Source: SYHX01 sp049317645
GTDB taxonomy: Bacteria; Bacteroidota; Bacteroidia; UBA7662
Direction: 5' to 3'
Length of the DNA stretch: 31,688 nucleotides
Assembly: GCA_049317645.1 (NCBI GenBank)
Contig: JBMOHV010000018.1
Location: 1-31,688, forward strand
How positions within the stretch are numbered: position 1 is the first letter of the stretch; every line of letters begins with the position of its first letter. The notes beneath the pieces were generated by a model, which saw only the letters and a program-made list of their open reading frames with translations, was not told the origin of the DNA and made no database searches. The translations under genes and the position numbers were made by a program. This document shows, piece by piece, positions 13,350 to 22,023 of the stretch.

Positions 13350-16300
13350 TTGGCCACCAAAACCACCCCCGAAGGACGCATCACCTTTTCGTCTGTCCTG
13401 AATCCTCTGGATTATCCGGATTTCCTGGACATTCAGCTCAAATCATTCAAAGACTTTTTTCAGCTGGAGACCCTTCCGGAACATCGTCAGTACGACGGGT
13501 TGTACCGGGTCTTTGCTGAGAACTTTCCGATATCGGATACCCGCAACAACTTTGTACTGGAATTCCTCGACTACTTCGTGGATCCACCTCGTTACAGCAT
13601 CGAGGAGTGCATTGAGCGGGGTTTGACCTACAATGTTCCTCTCAAAGCCAAGCTTCGTCTTTCTTGCAACGACAAGGAGCACGAGGACTTTGAGACCATC
13701 GAACAAGAGGTTTATCTGGGTTTGATTCCTTATATGACCCCCAAGGGCACCTTTGTAATCAATGGAGCAGAGCGGGTGATTGTTTCGCAGTTGCACCGTT
13801 CGCCCGGTGTCTTCTTTGGACAAACCCTTCACAGCAACGGGTCGAAACTCTATTCGGCTCGAATCATTCCTTTTAAGGGGTCTTGGATCGAATTTGCAAC
13901 GGACGTCAACAACGTCATGTATGCTTACATCGACCGCAAAAAGAAGTTTCCGGTAACAACCTTGCTTCGGGCCATCGGTTATACATCGGACAAAGACATT
14001 TTGAATATTTTTGACCTTGCCGACGAGGTGAAGGTGAGCAAGGCCGCCCTCAAAAAAGTTGTCGGTCGTCGATTCGCTGCCCGTGTTTTGAAGAGCTGGG
14101 TCGAGGATTTTGTGGACGAGTCCACCGGGGAAGTACAGAATATCAGCCGGAACGAAATTTTGATTGAACGGGATGTCGTCTTGGAGGAATTCATGATCGA
14201 CACCATTGTCGATGCCGGTGTTAAGAACATTATTCTGCACAAAGAAGATGTTTTGATTGGAGACTACTCCATCATCTTCAATACCTTGAACAAGGACATC
14301 TCCAATTCTGAGACGGAGGCCTTGAACCATATTTACAAGCAATTACGAAACGCTGATCCGCCGGATGATGAATCAGCTCGGCAGATTATCGAGAAGTTGT
14401 TTTTCTCGGATAAGCGCTATGATTTGGGTGAAGTGGGTCGCTACCGCATCAACCGCAAATTGGGCATGGAGACCTCAACGGAAGTACGTGTTTTGACACG
14501 GGATGACATTGTGGCCATCGTAAAGTACTTGATCCAATTGTCCAATTCCAAGGCCGATGTGGATGATATTGACCACTTGAGCAATCGCCGCGTGCGCACG
14601 GTTGGGGAGCAATTGTTTGCCCAGTTTGGTGTGGGTTTGGCCCGTATGGCCCGAACAATCCGCGAGCGCATGAATATCCGGGACAACGAAGTATTTGCCC
14701 CGACCGATTTGATTAATGCCAGGACCCTGAGTTCGGTGATTAATTCCTTCTTTGGAACCAATCAGCTGAGCCAGTTCATGGACCAGACCAACCCTTTGGC
14801 CGAAATCACCCACAAGCGGAGAATGTCCGCCCTTGGACCCGGTGGTTTGTCGCGTGAACGCGCTGGCTTTGAGGTCCGCGATGTTCACTACACACACTAC
14901 GGACGTTTGTGTACCATCGAGACTCCTGAAGGCCCTAACATTGGTCTGATTTCGTCGTTGTGCACCCACGCCAAGGTGAACAACATGGGCTTCATCGAAA
15001 CTCCCTACTGGAAGGTGGATGGGGGCAAAGTAACCCTGAGTCCTTCGGACAACAAAAACGAGCCCGGAGCTTGGAAAGCTATTTTCTTGAGCGCCGAGGA
15101 CGAAGACAACCGGACCATTGCCCAGGCCAGTTCGGACGTCGATGTCCACGGGCATTTCAAAACCAATCAGGTCAAGGCCCGTCTCATGGGGGATTTCCCA
15201 ACGGTGGACCCCAAGGCCATTGAATTCATGGACGTAGCACCCAATCAGATTGTGGGGATCGCTGCATCGTTGATTCCTTTCTTGGAGCACGATGATGCGA
15301 ACCGCGCCTTGATGGGTTCGAACATGCAACGCCAGGCGGTTCCCTTGCTTCGTCCCGAGGCACCCATTGTGGGTACCGGATTGGAGGGCAAAGTCGCGCG
15401 GGATTCTCGCGCCATGATCAACGCCGAAGGCAACGGGGTGGTGGAATACGTCGATGCCAACAGCATCGTGGTACGTTACGAGCGTTCTTCCGAGGACAGA
15501 CTGGTTTCTTTTCAGTCCGATGTGCGTACCTACAATCTCATCAAATTCCGCAAAACCAACCAATACACCTGTGTTAACCACAAGCCTTTGGTGCGGGTTG
15601 GTGACCAGGTTCAGCCTGGTGATGTGTTGGTCGAGGGCTATGCAACTCAGGCCGGGGAATTGGCCTTGGGTCGTAACCTCAAGGTGGCCTTCATGCCATG
15701 GCAGGGTTACAACTTTGAGGATGCCATCGTGATTTCTGAGCGGGTTGTCCGCGAAGATTGGTTCACATCGGTGCACATTGAGGAATTTGAATTGCAGGTC
15801 CGCGATACCAAGCGTGGCGAAGAAGAACTAACCGCTGATATTCCCAATGTCTCCGAGGAGGCTACCAAAGACTTGGACGAGAACGGTTTGATCCGTGTTG
15901 GTGCCGAGGTCCGCGAAGGCGATATCCTCATCGGCAAAATCACGCCCAAAGGTGAAAGCGACCCATCGCCGGAAGAGAAATTATTGCGCGCCATCTTTGG
16001 TGACAAGGCCGGTGACGTCAAAGACGCTTCGTTGAGGGTTCCACCTTCGATGACCGGTGTAGTGATTGACAAAAAACTCTTTACCCGCGTTCGCCGCGAC
16101 AAATCCGGTAAACAGGAAGAGAAATTATTGCTGGAGCGCATTGACCAGGATTTGACCAAAGAAGCAGCCGCACTACGTACCACCTTGGTGGACAAGTTGA
16201 TGGAAGTAGCCGAAGGCAAGGTTTCACAAGGGGTCTTCAACAAACTAGGCGAAGAAATCATCCCCAAAGGTGTCAAATTCACCCGAAAAGGCTTCAACGA

Positions 16301-17192
16301 GGTTGATTACGATAAAGTCAATGCCAAAGGATGGCTTATCGACAAAGAGAAAAGCGAACTCATCGAGCGCCTTCACAAAAACTACATGCTTCGTCTTTCG
16401 GAGCTGAACGGTGAAGCGAAGCGTCGGAAGTTCAACATTCAAGTCGGTGATGAATTGCCAGCCGGTATCAATCAATTGGCCAAGATTTATGTTGCCCAGA
16501 AGCGCAAGCTGAAGGTGGGTGATAAGATGGCCGGTCGTCACGGTAACAAAGGAATTGTCGCCCGTATTGTACGGGATGAGGATATGCCTTTCACGGCCGA
16601 TGGCAAGCCGGTGGATATCGTTCTGAATCCGCTCGGGGTACCATCGCGTATGAACCTGGGTCAGATTTACGAATCGGTTTTGGCATGGGCCGGTAAAGAA
16701 TTGGGTGTCAAATTTGCGACTCCGATTTTTGACGGTGCCAGCTACGACGAGGTGAAGGATTATACCATCAAGGCCGGCATCCCCGAATTGGGAGGTACCC
16801 AGCTGTACGATGGACAATCCGGCATGGCGTTTGACCAAAAAACCACCGTGGGCGTTATCTATATGCTCAAATTGGGTCACATGGTCGACGACAAAATGCA
16901 CGCCCGTTCCATTGGACCGTATTCACTCATTACGCAGCAGCCGCTGGGTGGTAAGGCTCAATTTGGTGGACAGCGTTTTGGTGAAATGGAGGTTTGGGCT
17001 TTGGAGGCCTTTGGTGCTTCCAATCTTTTGCAAGAAATCCTTACCTACAAATCGGATGATATTGTGGGCCGGGCCAAAGCTTACGAGGCTATTGTGAAGG
17101 GCGATCCCCTACCGCAGGCCAATATCCCAGAGTCCTTTAATGTATTGTTGCACGAGCTTCGCGGTTTGTGTTTGGATGTTCAACTCGATTAA
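13350..17192 (+). CDS. rpoB: RNA polymerase beta subunit (TTG start)
   Basis: A 1280-residue beta subunit. The start is placed at TTG 13350, giving MATKTTPEGRITFSS, which matches the start of Bacteroidota homologues as I recall them. There is no in-frame ATG for more than 100 codons, and the other TTG (13311) abuts the attenuator hairpin with no room for ribosome binding. The rifampicin pocket (about residues 467-512, FFGTNQLSQFMDQ through THKRRMSALGPGG) carries the wild-type Asp, His and Ser at the usual resistance sites, so rifampicin sensitivity is predicted. The GRHGNKG motif near residue 1062 and the C-terminal clamp region are intact. It catalyses RNA synthesis with the beta' subunit encoded nine bases downstream. 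Confidence 0.97.
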   Translation: MATKTTPEGRITFSSVLNPLDYPDFLDIQLKSFKDFFQLETLPEHRQYDGLYRVFAENFPISDTRNNFVLEFLDYFVDPPRYSIEECIERGLTYNVPLKAKLRLSCNDKEHEDFETIEQEVYLGLIPYMTPKGTFVINGAERVIVSQLHRSPGVFFGQTLHSNGSKLYSARIIPFKGSWIEFATDVNNVMYAYIDRKKKFPVTTLLRAIGYTSDKDILNIFDLADEVKVSKAALKKVVGRRFAARVLKSWVEDFVDESTGEVQNISRNEILIERDVVLEEFMIDTIVDAGVKNIILHKEDVLIGDYSIIFNTLNKDISNSETEALNHIYKQLRNADPPDDESARQIIEKLFFSDKRYDLGEVGRYRINRKLGMETSTEVRVLTRDDIVAIVKYLIQLSNSKADVDDIDHLSNRRVRTVGEQLFAQFGVGLARMARTIRERMNIRDNEVFAPTDLINARTLSSVINSFFGTNQLSQFMDQTNPLAEITHKRRMSALGPGGLSRERAGFEVRDVHYTHYGRLCTIETPEGPNIGLISSLCTHAKVNNMGFIETPYWKVDGGKVTLSPSDNKNEPGAWKAIFLSAEDEDNRTIAQASSDVDVHGHFKTNQVKARLMGDFPTVDPKAIEFMDVAPNQIVGIAASLIPFLEHDDANRALMGSNMQRQAVPLLRPEAPIVGTGLEGKVARDSRAMINAEGNGVVEYVDANSIVVRYERSSEDRLVSFQSDVRTYNLIKFRKTNQYTCVNHKPLVRVGDQVQPGDVLVEGYATQAGELALGRNLKVAFMPWQGYNFEDAIVISERVVREDWFTSVHIEEFELQVRDTKRGEEELTADIPNVSEEATKDLDENGLIRVGAEVREGDILIGKITPKGESDPSPEEKLLRAIFGDKAGDVKDASLRVPPSMTGVVIDKKLFTRVRRDKSGKQEEKLLLERIDQDLTKEAAALRTTLVDKLMEVAEGKVSQGVFNKLGEEIIPKGVKFTRKGFNEVDYDKVNAKGWLIDKEKSELIERLHKNYMLRLSELNGEAKRRKFNIQVGDELPAGINQLAKIYVAQKRKLKVGDKMAGRHGNKGIVARIVRDEDMPFTADGKPVDIVLNPLGVPSRMNLGQIYESVLAWAGKELGVKFATPIFDGASYDEVKDYTIKAGIPELGGTQLYDGQSGMAFDQKTTVGVIYMLKLGHMVDDKMHARSIGPYSLITQQPLGGKAQFGGQRFGEMEVWALEAFGASNLLQEILTYKSDDIVGRAKAYEAIVKGDPLPQANIPESFNVLLHELRGLCLDVQLD

Positions 17193-17201
17193 TCAACGCC
17201 C

Positions 17202-20200
17202 ATGTCGTTTAGAAAAGATTGGAAGGTCAAGAGCAATTTTACCAAAATCCGCATCGGGCTTTCTTCGCCGGAAGCCATCTTGGAGCGTAGCCAGGGGGAG
17301 ATCATCAAACCCGAAACCATTAATTACCGGACCTACAAGCCGGAAATGGGTGGCTTGTTCTGCGAGCGCATTTTTGGTCCGGTAAAGGACTACGAGTGCC
17401 ATTGCGGCAAGTACAAGCGCATTCGCTACAAAGGCATCGTTTGTGACCGTTGCGGGGTGGAAGTCACCGAAAAGAAGGTGCGTCGCGATCGTATCGGGCA
17501 CATCAAACTGGTGGTACCCGTTGCCCATATTTGGTATTTCCGTTCGTTGCCCAACAAAATCGGTTACCTGCTCGGTTTGCCCAGCAAAAAGCTGGATATG
17601 ATCATTTATTACGAGCGGTACGTTGTTATACAGGCTGGTATCAAAGAGGGTCAACTCCAAAAAATGGATTTCCTGACCGAGGAAGAGTATCTGGATCATT
17701 TGGATTCTTTGCCAAGGGATAACCAGCACCTCGACGATCGGGATCCGCAGAAGTTCATAGCCAAAATGGGTGCAGAAGCGCTCAGCGATTTGTTGGAGCG
17801 CATTAACTTGGACGAACTTTCTTCGCAATTGCGTTACCAGGCCGCGACCGAAACATCGCAGCAACGCAAAACCGATGCCTTGAAGCGCCTCAAAATCGTT
17901 GAAGCTTTCAAATCATCGAATGCTGAGAACCGTATCAACCGCCCCGAGTGGATGGTTGTGCGCATGGTTCCGGTAATACCGCCCGAACTGCGCCCGCTGG
18001 TGCCCTTGGAAGGGGGACGTTTTGCGACATCGGATTTGAACGATTTGTACCGCCGGGTTATCATTCGGAACAATCGTCTCAAGCGTTTGATGGAAATCAA
18101 AGCGCCCGATGTGATCCTTCGCAACGAGAAGCGGATGCTTCAAGAAGCCGTGGATTCTCTTTTTGACAACAGCCGCAAAGTGAATGCTGTCAAGGCCGAC
18201 GGGAACCGCGCTCTCAAGTCATTGAGCGATATGCTCAAAGGCAAGCAAGGTCGTTTCCGTCAGAATTTGTTAGGAAAACGGGTTGACTATTCGGGTCGTT
18301 CGGTTATCGTGGTCGGTCCTGAATTGAAATTGCACGAATGCGGTCTTCCCAAAGATATGGCGGCCGAATTGTTCAAGCCATTTGTGATTCGCAAACTGAT
18401 CGAGAGAGGAATTGTTAAGACGGTTAAATCGGCCAAGAAATTAGTCGATCGCAAAGAGCCGGTGGTCTGGGATATTTTGGAAAATGTGCTCAAAGGTCAT
18501 CCCGTTCTTTTGAACCGTGCCCCAACCCTGCACCGCTTGGGTATTCAGGCTTTCCAGCCCAAATTGATTGAAGGCAAGGCGATTCAACTCCACCCCTTGG
18601 TTTGTACGGCCTTTAACGCGGACTTTGACGGTGACCAAATGGCCGTGCACGTTCCGCTGGGCAATGCGGCCATTCTGGAGGCCCAATTGTTGATGCTTGC
18701 TTCGCACAATATTTTGAATCCGGCCAACGGATCACCTATCACGGTTCCTTCCCAGGACATGGTCTTGGGTCTATACTATATCACCAAAGGTCGGAAGTCC
18801 ACGCCGGAGCATCCTATCAAGGGCGAAGGTCGAGTTTTCTATTCCGAAGAGGAAGCAAACATTGCTTACAACGAAGGCATGGTAGCTCTGCATGCATGGG
18901 TCAAGGTCCGTACCCATGTTCGCAACGAGGCCGGTGGATTGGACATCAAGTTGGTCGATTCCACGATGGGTCGCATCCTCTTTAATCGTGCCATTCCCCA
19001 AGCCGTTGGTTTTATCAACGAGCTGATGACCAAAAAATCCCTTCGGGATTTGATTGGCGTGATTGTGCGTCAAACCGACATTCCTACAACGGCTGATTTC
19101 TTGGATCAGATCAAGGAGTTGGGCTTCAAAATGGCCTTCAAAGGAGGTCTTTCCTTTAATCTGGACGATGTAATGGTGCCAGAGAACAAGGTGACTTTGA
19201 TCGAAGCCGCTCAACACGAAGTCGAAGAGGTAACCGGTAACTATAACATGGGTTTCATCACCAACAACGAGCGTTACAATCAGGTTATCGATATCTGGAC
19301 CCGTACCAATTCCAAGATTACCGATACCTTGATGAAAGAGATTGCCTCTGACAAACAAGGGTTCAATTCGGTTTATATGATGTTGGATTCCGGGGCCCGT
19401 GGTTCCAAGGAGCAGATCCGTCAGCTAGGTGGAATGCGCGGTCTGATGGCCAAGCCCCAAAAAAGTGGCGGTGCAGGGGAGATCATTGAGAATCCTATTT
19501 TGTCCAACTTCAAAGAAGGACTCAACGTACTCGAGTACTTTATCTCTACCCACGGTGCCCGTAAGGGTCTGGCCGATACCGCCCTCAAAACGGCGGATGC
19601 CGGTTATCTGACGCGTCGTCTTCACGATGTGGCCCAAGATGTAATCATCAACGAGGAAGATTGTGGAACCCTGCGTGGGATCGAAGTCACCGCCCTCAAG
19701 GATAACGAGGAAGTGGTCGAGCCGCTCAAGGAGCGTATTGTAGGTCGTGTTGCGGCTTCCGATGTCGTGAATCCGTTGGATAACGAGGTCGTGTTGGCGG
19801 CGGGCGAAGAAATTACCGAAGCTGTGGCCGCAATGATTGAAGCATCGCCTGTGGAGGCCGTTGAGATCCGTTCGGTCCTGACCTGCGCTTCGGTTATCGG
19901 TGTTTGTGTTAAGTGTTATGGGCGAAATCTCGCGACGAATCGCGCCGTTCAAATCGGTGAAGCTGTGGGTGTTATTGCGGCTCAGTCCATTGGAGAACCC
20001 GGAACACAGCTGACACTGCGCACATTCCACGTGGGTGGTGTTGCCGGAAACATCGCAACTGAATCTCAATTGGTTGCCAAGTTTGACGGTTTGGTTGAGT
20101 TTGACGAAGTTCGTACGGTCACCAATGCAACCTCCGACAAAAAACTACCGGTTGAAACCGTGGTTTCCCGTTCGGGTGAAATCAAAATCATGGACTTCAA

Positions 20201-21524
20201 AACGCGTTTGCCTTTGATGACCAATGTATTGCCTTACGGTGCAACGCTTTCGGTGAAGGCCGGTGACAAAATCAAGAAAGGCGATCTCATTTGTATTTGG
20301 GACCCGTACAATGCCTTGATTATTTCCGAATTCAAGGGCAAGGCGGATTTTGAACATATTGTGGACGGTATTACGTATCGTGAGGAATCCGACGAACAAA
20401 CCGGCCACAAGGAGAAAGTTATTATTGACACCAAGGACAAGGCCAAAAACCCTGCGGTGAAGATTTTGGACTCCAAGAAGAACAATCAACGCACCTACAA
20501 CCTACCGGTGGGCGCCCACCTTCAGGTGAACGAAGGGGAAGTTATTTTGCCTGGCACCATTTTGGCCAAAATCCCACGTTCGACCACCAAAACACGGGAT
20601 ATCACCGGGGGTCTACCCCGCGTTACCGAACTTTTTGAAGCCCGTAATCCGTCCAATCCGGCGGTGGTCTCCGAAATCGATGGTGTGGTGACCTTTGGTG
20701 GAATCAAGCGGGGTAACCGTGAGATTCAGGTTGAGTCCAAGGATGGTCAAATCAAGAAGTACTTGGTTCCGCTCAGCAAGCACATACTGGTACAGGACAA
20801 CGACTTTATCAAAGCAGGTGATCCGCTTTCGGATGGGGCCATTACCCCGGCCGCGATTCTCGGAATCAAGGGTCCTGGAGCTGTTCAGGAATACTTGGTC
20901 GACAATATTCAGGAAGTCTATCGTCTGCAGGGTGTGAAAATCAATGACAAGCACTTTGAAGTTATCGTTCGTCAGATGATGCAGAAGGTCGTGATCGTCG
21001 ATCCGGGTAATACCACCTTCCTGGAGCAGGAAGTGGTTAACAAGCAGGATTTCATGCGCAACAACGATGAAATTTTCGATAGGCAGTTGATTTTGAATGC
21101 CGGTGATTCCAACAATCTGCGTCAGGGGGATATTGTGCCCATGCGCAAAGTTCGGGATGAGAATTCGGCTCTAAAGCGCAAGGATCTCAAACAGGTTGAG
21201 TTTGTTCGTGCTTTGCCAGCCACTTCCCAGCCTCTGCTTCAAGGGATAACCCGGGCATCGTTGGGTACCAAGTCCTTTATATCGGCGGCATCGTTCCAGG
21301 AAACCACCAAGGTTTTGAACGAAGCGGCGATAGCCGGTAAAGTGGACGAATTGTTGGGTCTCAAAGAAAATGTTATTGTGGGTCACTTGATTCCTGCAGG
21401 AACCGGGATACGGGCCTATGAAAAAATGGTGGTGGGCTCTTTGGAAGAGTACCAGCGCCTGATGGCCTCCAAGGAGGAATTTGAAACCGAGGAATCGTTG
21501 ATTTCGGAGTCCAATCCTTCCTAA
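17202..21524 (+). CDS. rpoC: RNA polymerase beta' subunit
   Basis: A 1440-residue beta' subunit. The N-terminal zinc site appears as CHCGKYKRIRYKG...CDRCGVE (about residues 66-84). The catalytic magnesium loop NADFDGDQ lies at residues 472-479, with Asp474, Asp476 and Asp478 as ligands. The second cysteine cluster (LTCASVIGVCVKCYG) and the trigger-loop region (QSIGEPGTQLTLRTFH) are complete. The length is typical for the phylum, which lacks the large insertion seen in E. coli beta'. It starts with ATG nine bases after rpoB, so the two are translationally linked. A DUF3467 gene follows after 78 bases. Confidence 0.99.
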   Translation: MSFRKDWKVKSNFTKIRIGLSSPEAILERSQGEIIKPETINYRTYKPEMGGLFCERIFGPVKDYECHCGKYKRIRYKGIVCDRCGVEVTEKKVRRDRIGHIKLVVPVAHIWYFRSLPNKIGYLLGLPSKKLDMIIYYERYVVIQAGIKEGQLQKMDFLTEEEYLDHLDSLPRDNQHLDDRDPQKFIAKMGAEALSDLLERINLDELSSQLRYQAATETSQQRKTDALKRLKIVEAFKSSNAENRINRPEWMVVRMVPVIPPELRPLVPLEGGRFATSDLNDLYRRVIIRNNRLKRLMEIKAPDVILRNEKRMLQEAVDSLFDNSRKVNAVKADGNRALKSLSDMLKGKQGRFRQNLLGKRVDYSGRSVIVVGPELKLHECGLPKDMAAELFKPFVIRKLIERGIVKTVKSAKKLVDRKEPVVWDILENVLKGHPVLLNRAPTLHRLGIQAFQPKLIEGKAIQLHPLVCTAFNADFDGDQMAVHVPLGNAAILEAQLLMLASHNILNPANGSPITVPSQDMVLGLYYITKGRKSTPEHPIKGEGRVFYSEEEANIAYNEGMVALHAWVKVRTHVRNEAGGLDIKLVDSTMGRILFNRAIPQAVGFINELMTKKSLRDLIGVIVRQTDIPTTADFLDQIKELGFKMAFKGGLSFNLDDVMVPENKVTLIEAAQHEVEEVTGNYNMGFITNNERYNQVIDIWTRTNSKITDTLMKEIASDKQGFNSVYMMLDSGARGSKEQIRQLGGMRGLMAKPQKSGGAGEIIENPILSNFKEGLNVLEYFISTHGARKGLADTALKTADAGYLTRRLHDVAQDVIINEEDCGTLRGIEVTALKDNEEVVEPLKERIVGRVAASDVVNPLDNEVVLAAGEEITEAVAAMIEASPVEAVEIRSVLTCASVIGVCVKCYGRNLATNRAVQIGEAVGVIAAQSIGEPGTQLTLRTFHVGGVAGNIATESQLVAKFDGLVEFDEVRTVTNATSDKKLPVETVVSRSGEIKIMDFKTRLPLMTNVLPYGATLSVKAGDKIKKGDLICIWDPYNALIISEFKGKADFEHIVDGITYREESDEQTGHKEKVIIDTKDKAKNPAVKILDSKKNNQRTYNLPVGAHLQVNEGEVILPGTILAKIPRSTTKTRDITGGLPRVTELFEARNPSNPAVVSEIDGVVTFGGIKRGNREIQVESKDGQIKKYLVPLSKHILVQDNDFIKAGDPLSDGAITPAAILGIKGPGAVQEYLVDNIQEVYRLQGVKINDKHFEVIVRQMMQKVVIVDPGNTTFLEQEVVNKQDFMRNNDEIFDRQLILNAGDSNNLRQGDIVPMRKVRDENSALKRKDLKQVEFVRALPATSQPLLQGITRASLGTKSFISAASFQETTKVLNEAAIAGKVDELLGLKENVIVGHLIPAGTGIRAYEKMVVGSLEEYQRLMASKEEFETEESLISESNPS

Positions 21525-21602
21525 GACCTAGCCAATTACAACGCAACCAACCTCTTCGTTTTCGATTGTCTTTGAATCCTTCATCCTTTTGCCCGTCCTA
21601 CC

Positions 21603-21929
21603 ATGAGTCAGAATAATCCAGCCCCCGATAATCAAATTAACATTGAATTAGACGAGCAAATGGCCGAGGGAGTCTACAGTAACCTGGCCATCATCACGCA
21701 CTCCAACGCAGAATTTGTGGTTGATTTTGTGCGGATGATGCCCGGTTTGCCCAAGGCGAAAGTCAAATCACGGATTATTCTGACCCCTCAGCATGCCAAG
21801 CGTTTGTTGCATGCCTTGGCGGATAACTTGGAAAAGTTTGAGCAGGTCCACGGGGAAATTGATTTAGGTGAAACCATGGGTGGTGGCGCCTTTCCGATGG
21901 CTTTCGGTGGGCCAACGGCCCAGGCTTAG
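21603..21929 (+). CDS. DUF3467 family protein of unknown function
   Basis: A 108-residue soluble protein. The pattern QINIELDEQMAEGVYSNLAIITHSNAEFVVDFVRMMPG followed by KVKSRIILTPQHAKRLLHALADNLEKFE is characteristic of DUF3467, and a low-complexity tail (GGGAFPMAFGGPT) ends it. In Bacteroidota this family is usually encoded directly after rpoC, as here (78-base gap, same strand). That position suggests a link to transcription or translation, but I know of no established function. No signal peptide or membrane segment is visible. Confidence 0.88.
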   Translation: MSQNNPAPDNQINIELDEQMAEGVYSNLAIITHSNAEFVVDFVRMMPGLPKAKVKSRIILTPQHAKRLLHALADNLEKFEQVHGEIDLGETMGGGAFPMAFGGPTAQA

Positions 21930-21955
21930 GGGAATATCCCAGTCCCAGCCCCATT

Positions 21956-22006
21956 CCTAGGTCTAGGGGGAATGTTGAGGACCTAGGGGGGAAGTTGAGG
22001 TCTAGA
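21956..22006. repeat. CTAG-rich tandem repeat patch between convergent genes
   Basis: Two near-identical units of about 20 bases stand in tandem: CTAGGGGGAATGTTGAGGA at 21963 and CTAGGGGGGAAGTTGAGGT at 21983. The palindromes CCTAGG (21956 and 21982) and TCTAGA (22001) frame them. Four CTAG tetranucleotides occur within 49 bases, a dense cluster for a usually rare word. The patch lies between the DUF3467 gene and the 3' end of the convergent protease. No clear T-run terminator is seen for either gene. Confidence 0.6.
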
Positions 22007-22023
22007 TGGAATATTTTACCAGG

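Noticed and set aside
14475..15776. A 433-codon minus-strand frame inside rpoB
   Set aside because: It is a shadow of the conserved rpoB sequence created by codon bias, with no start context or recognisable domain.
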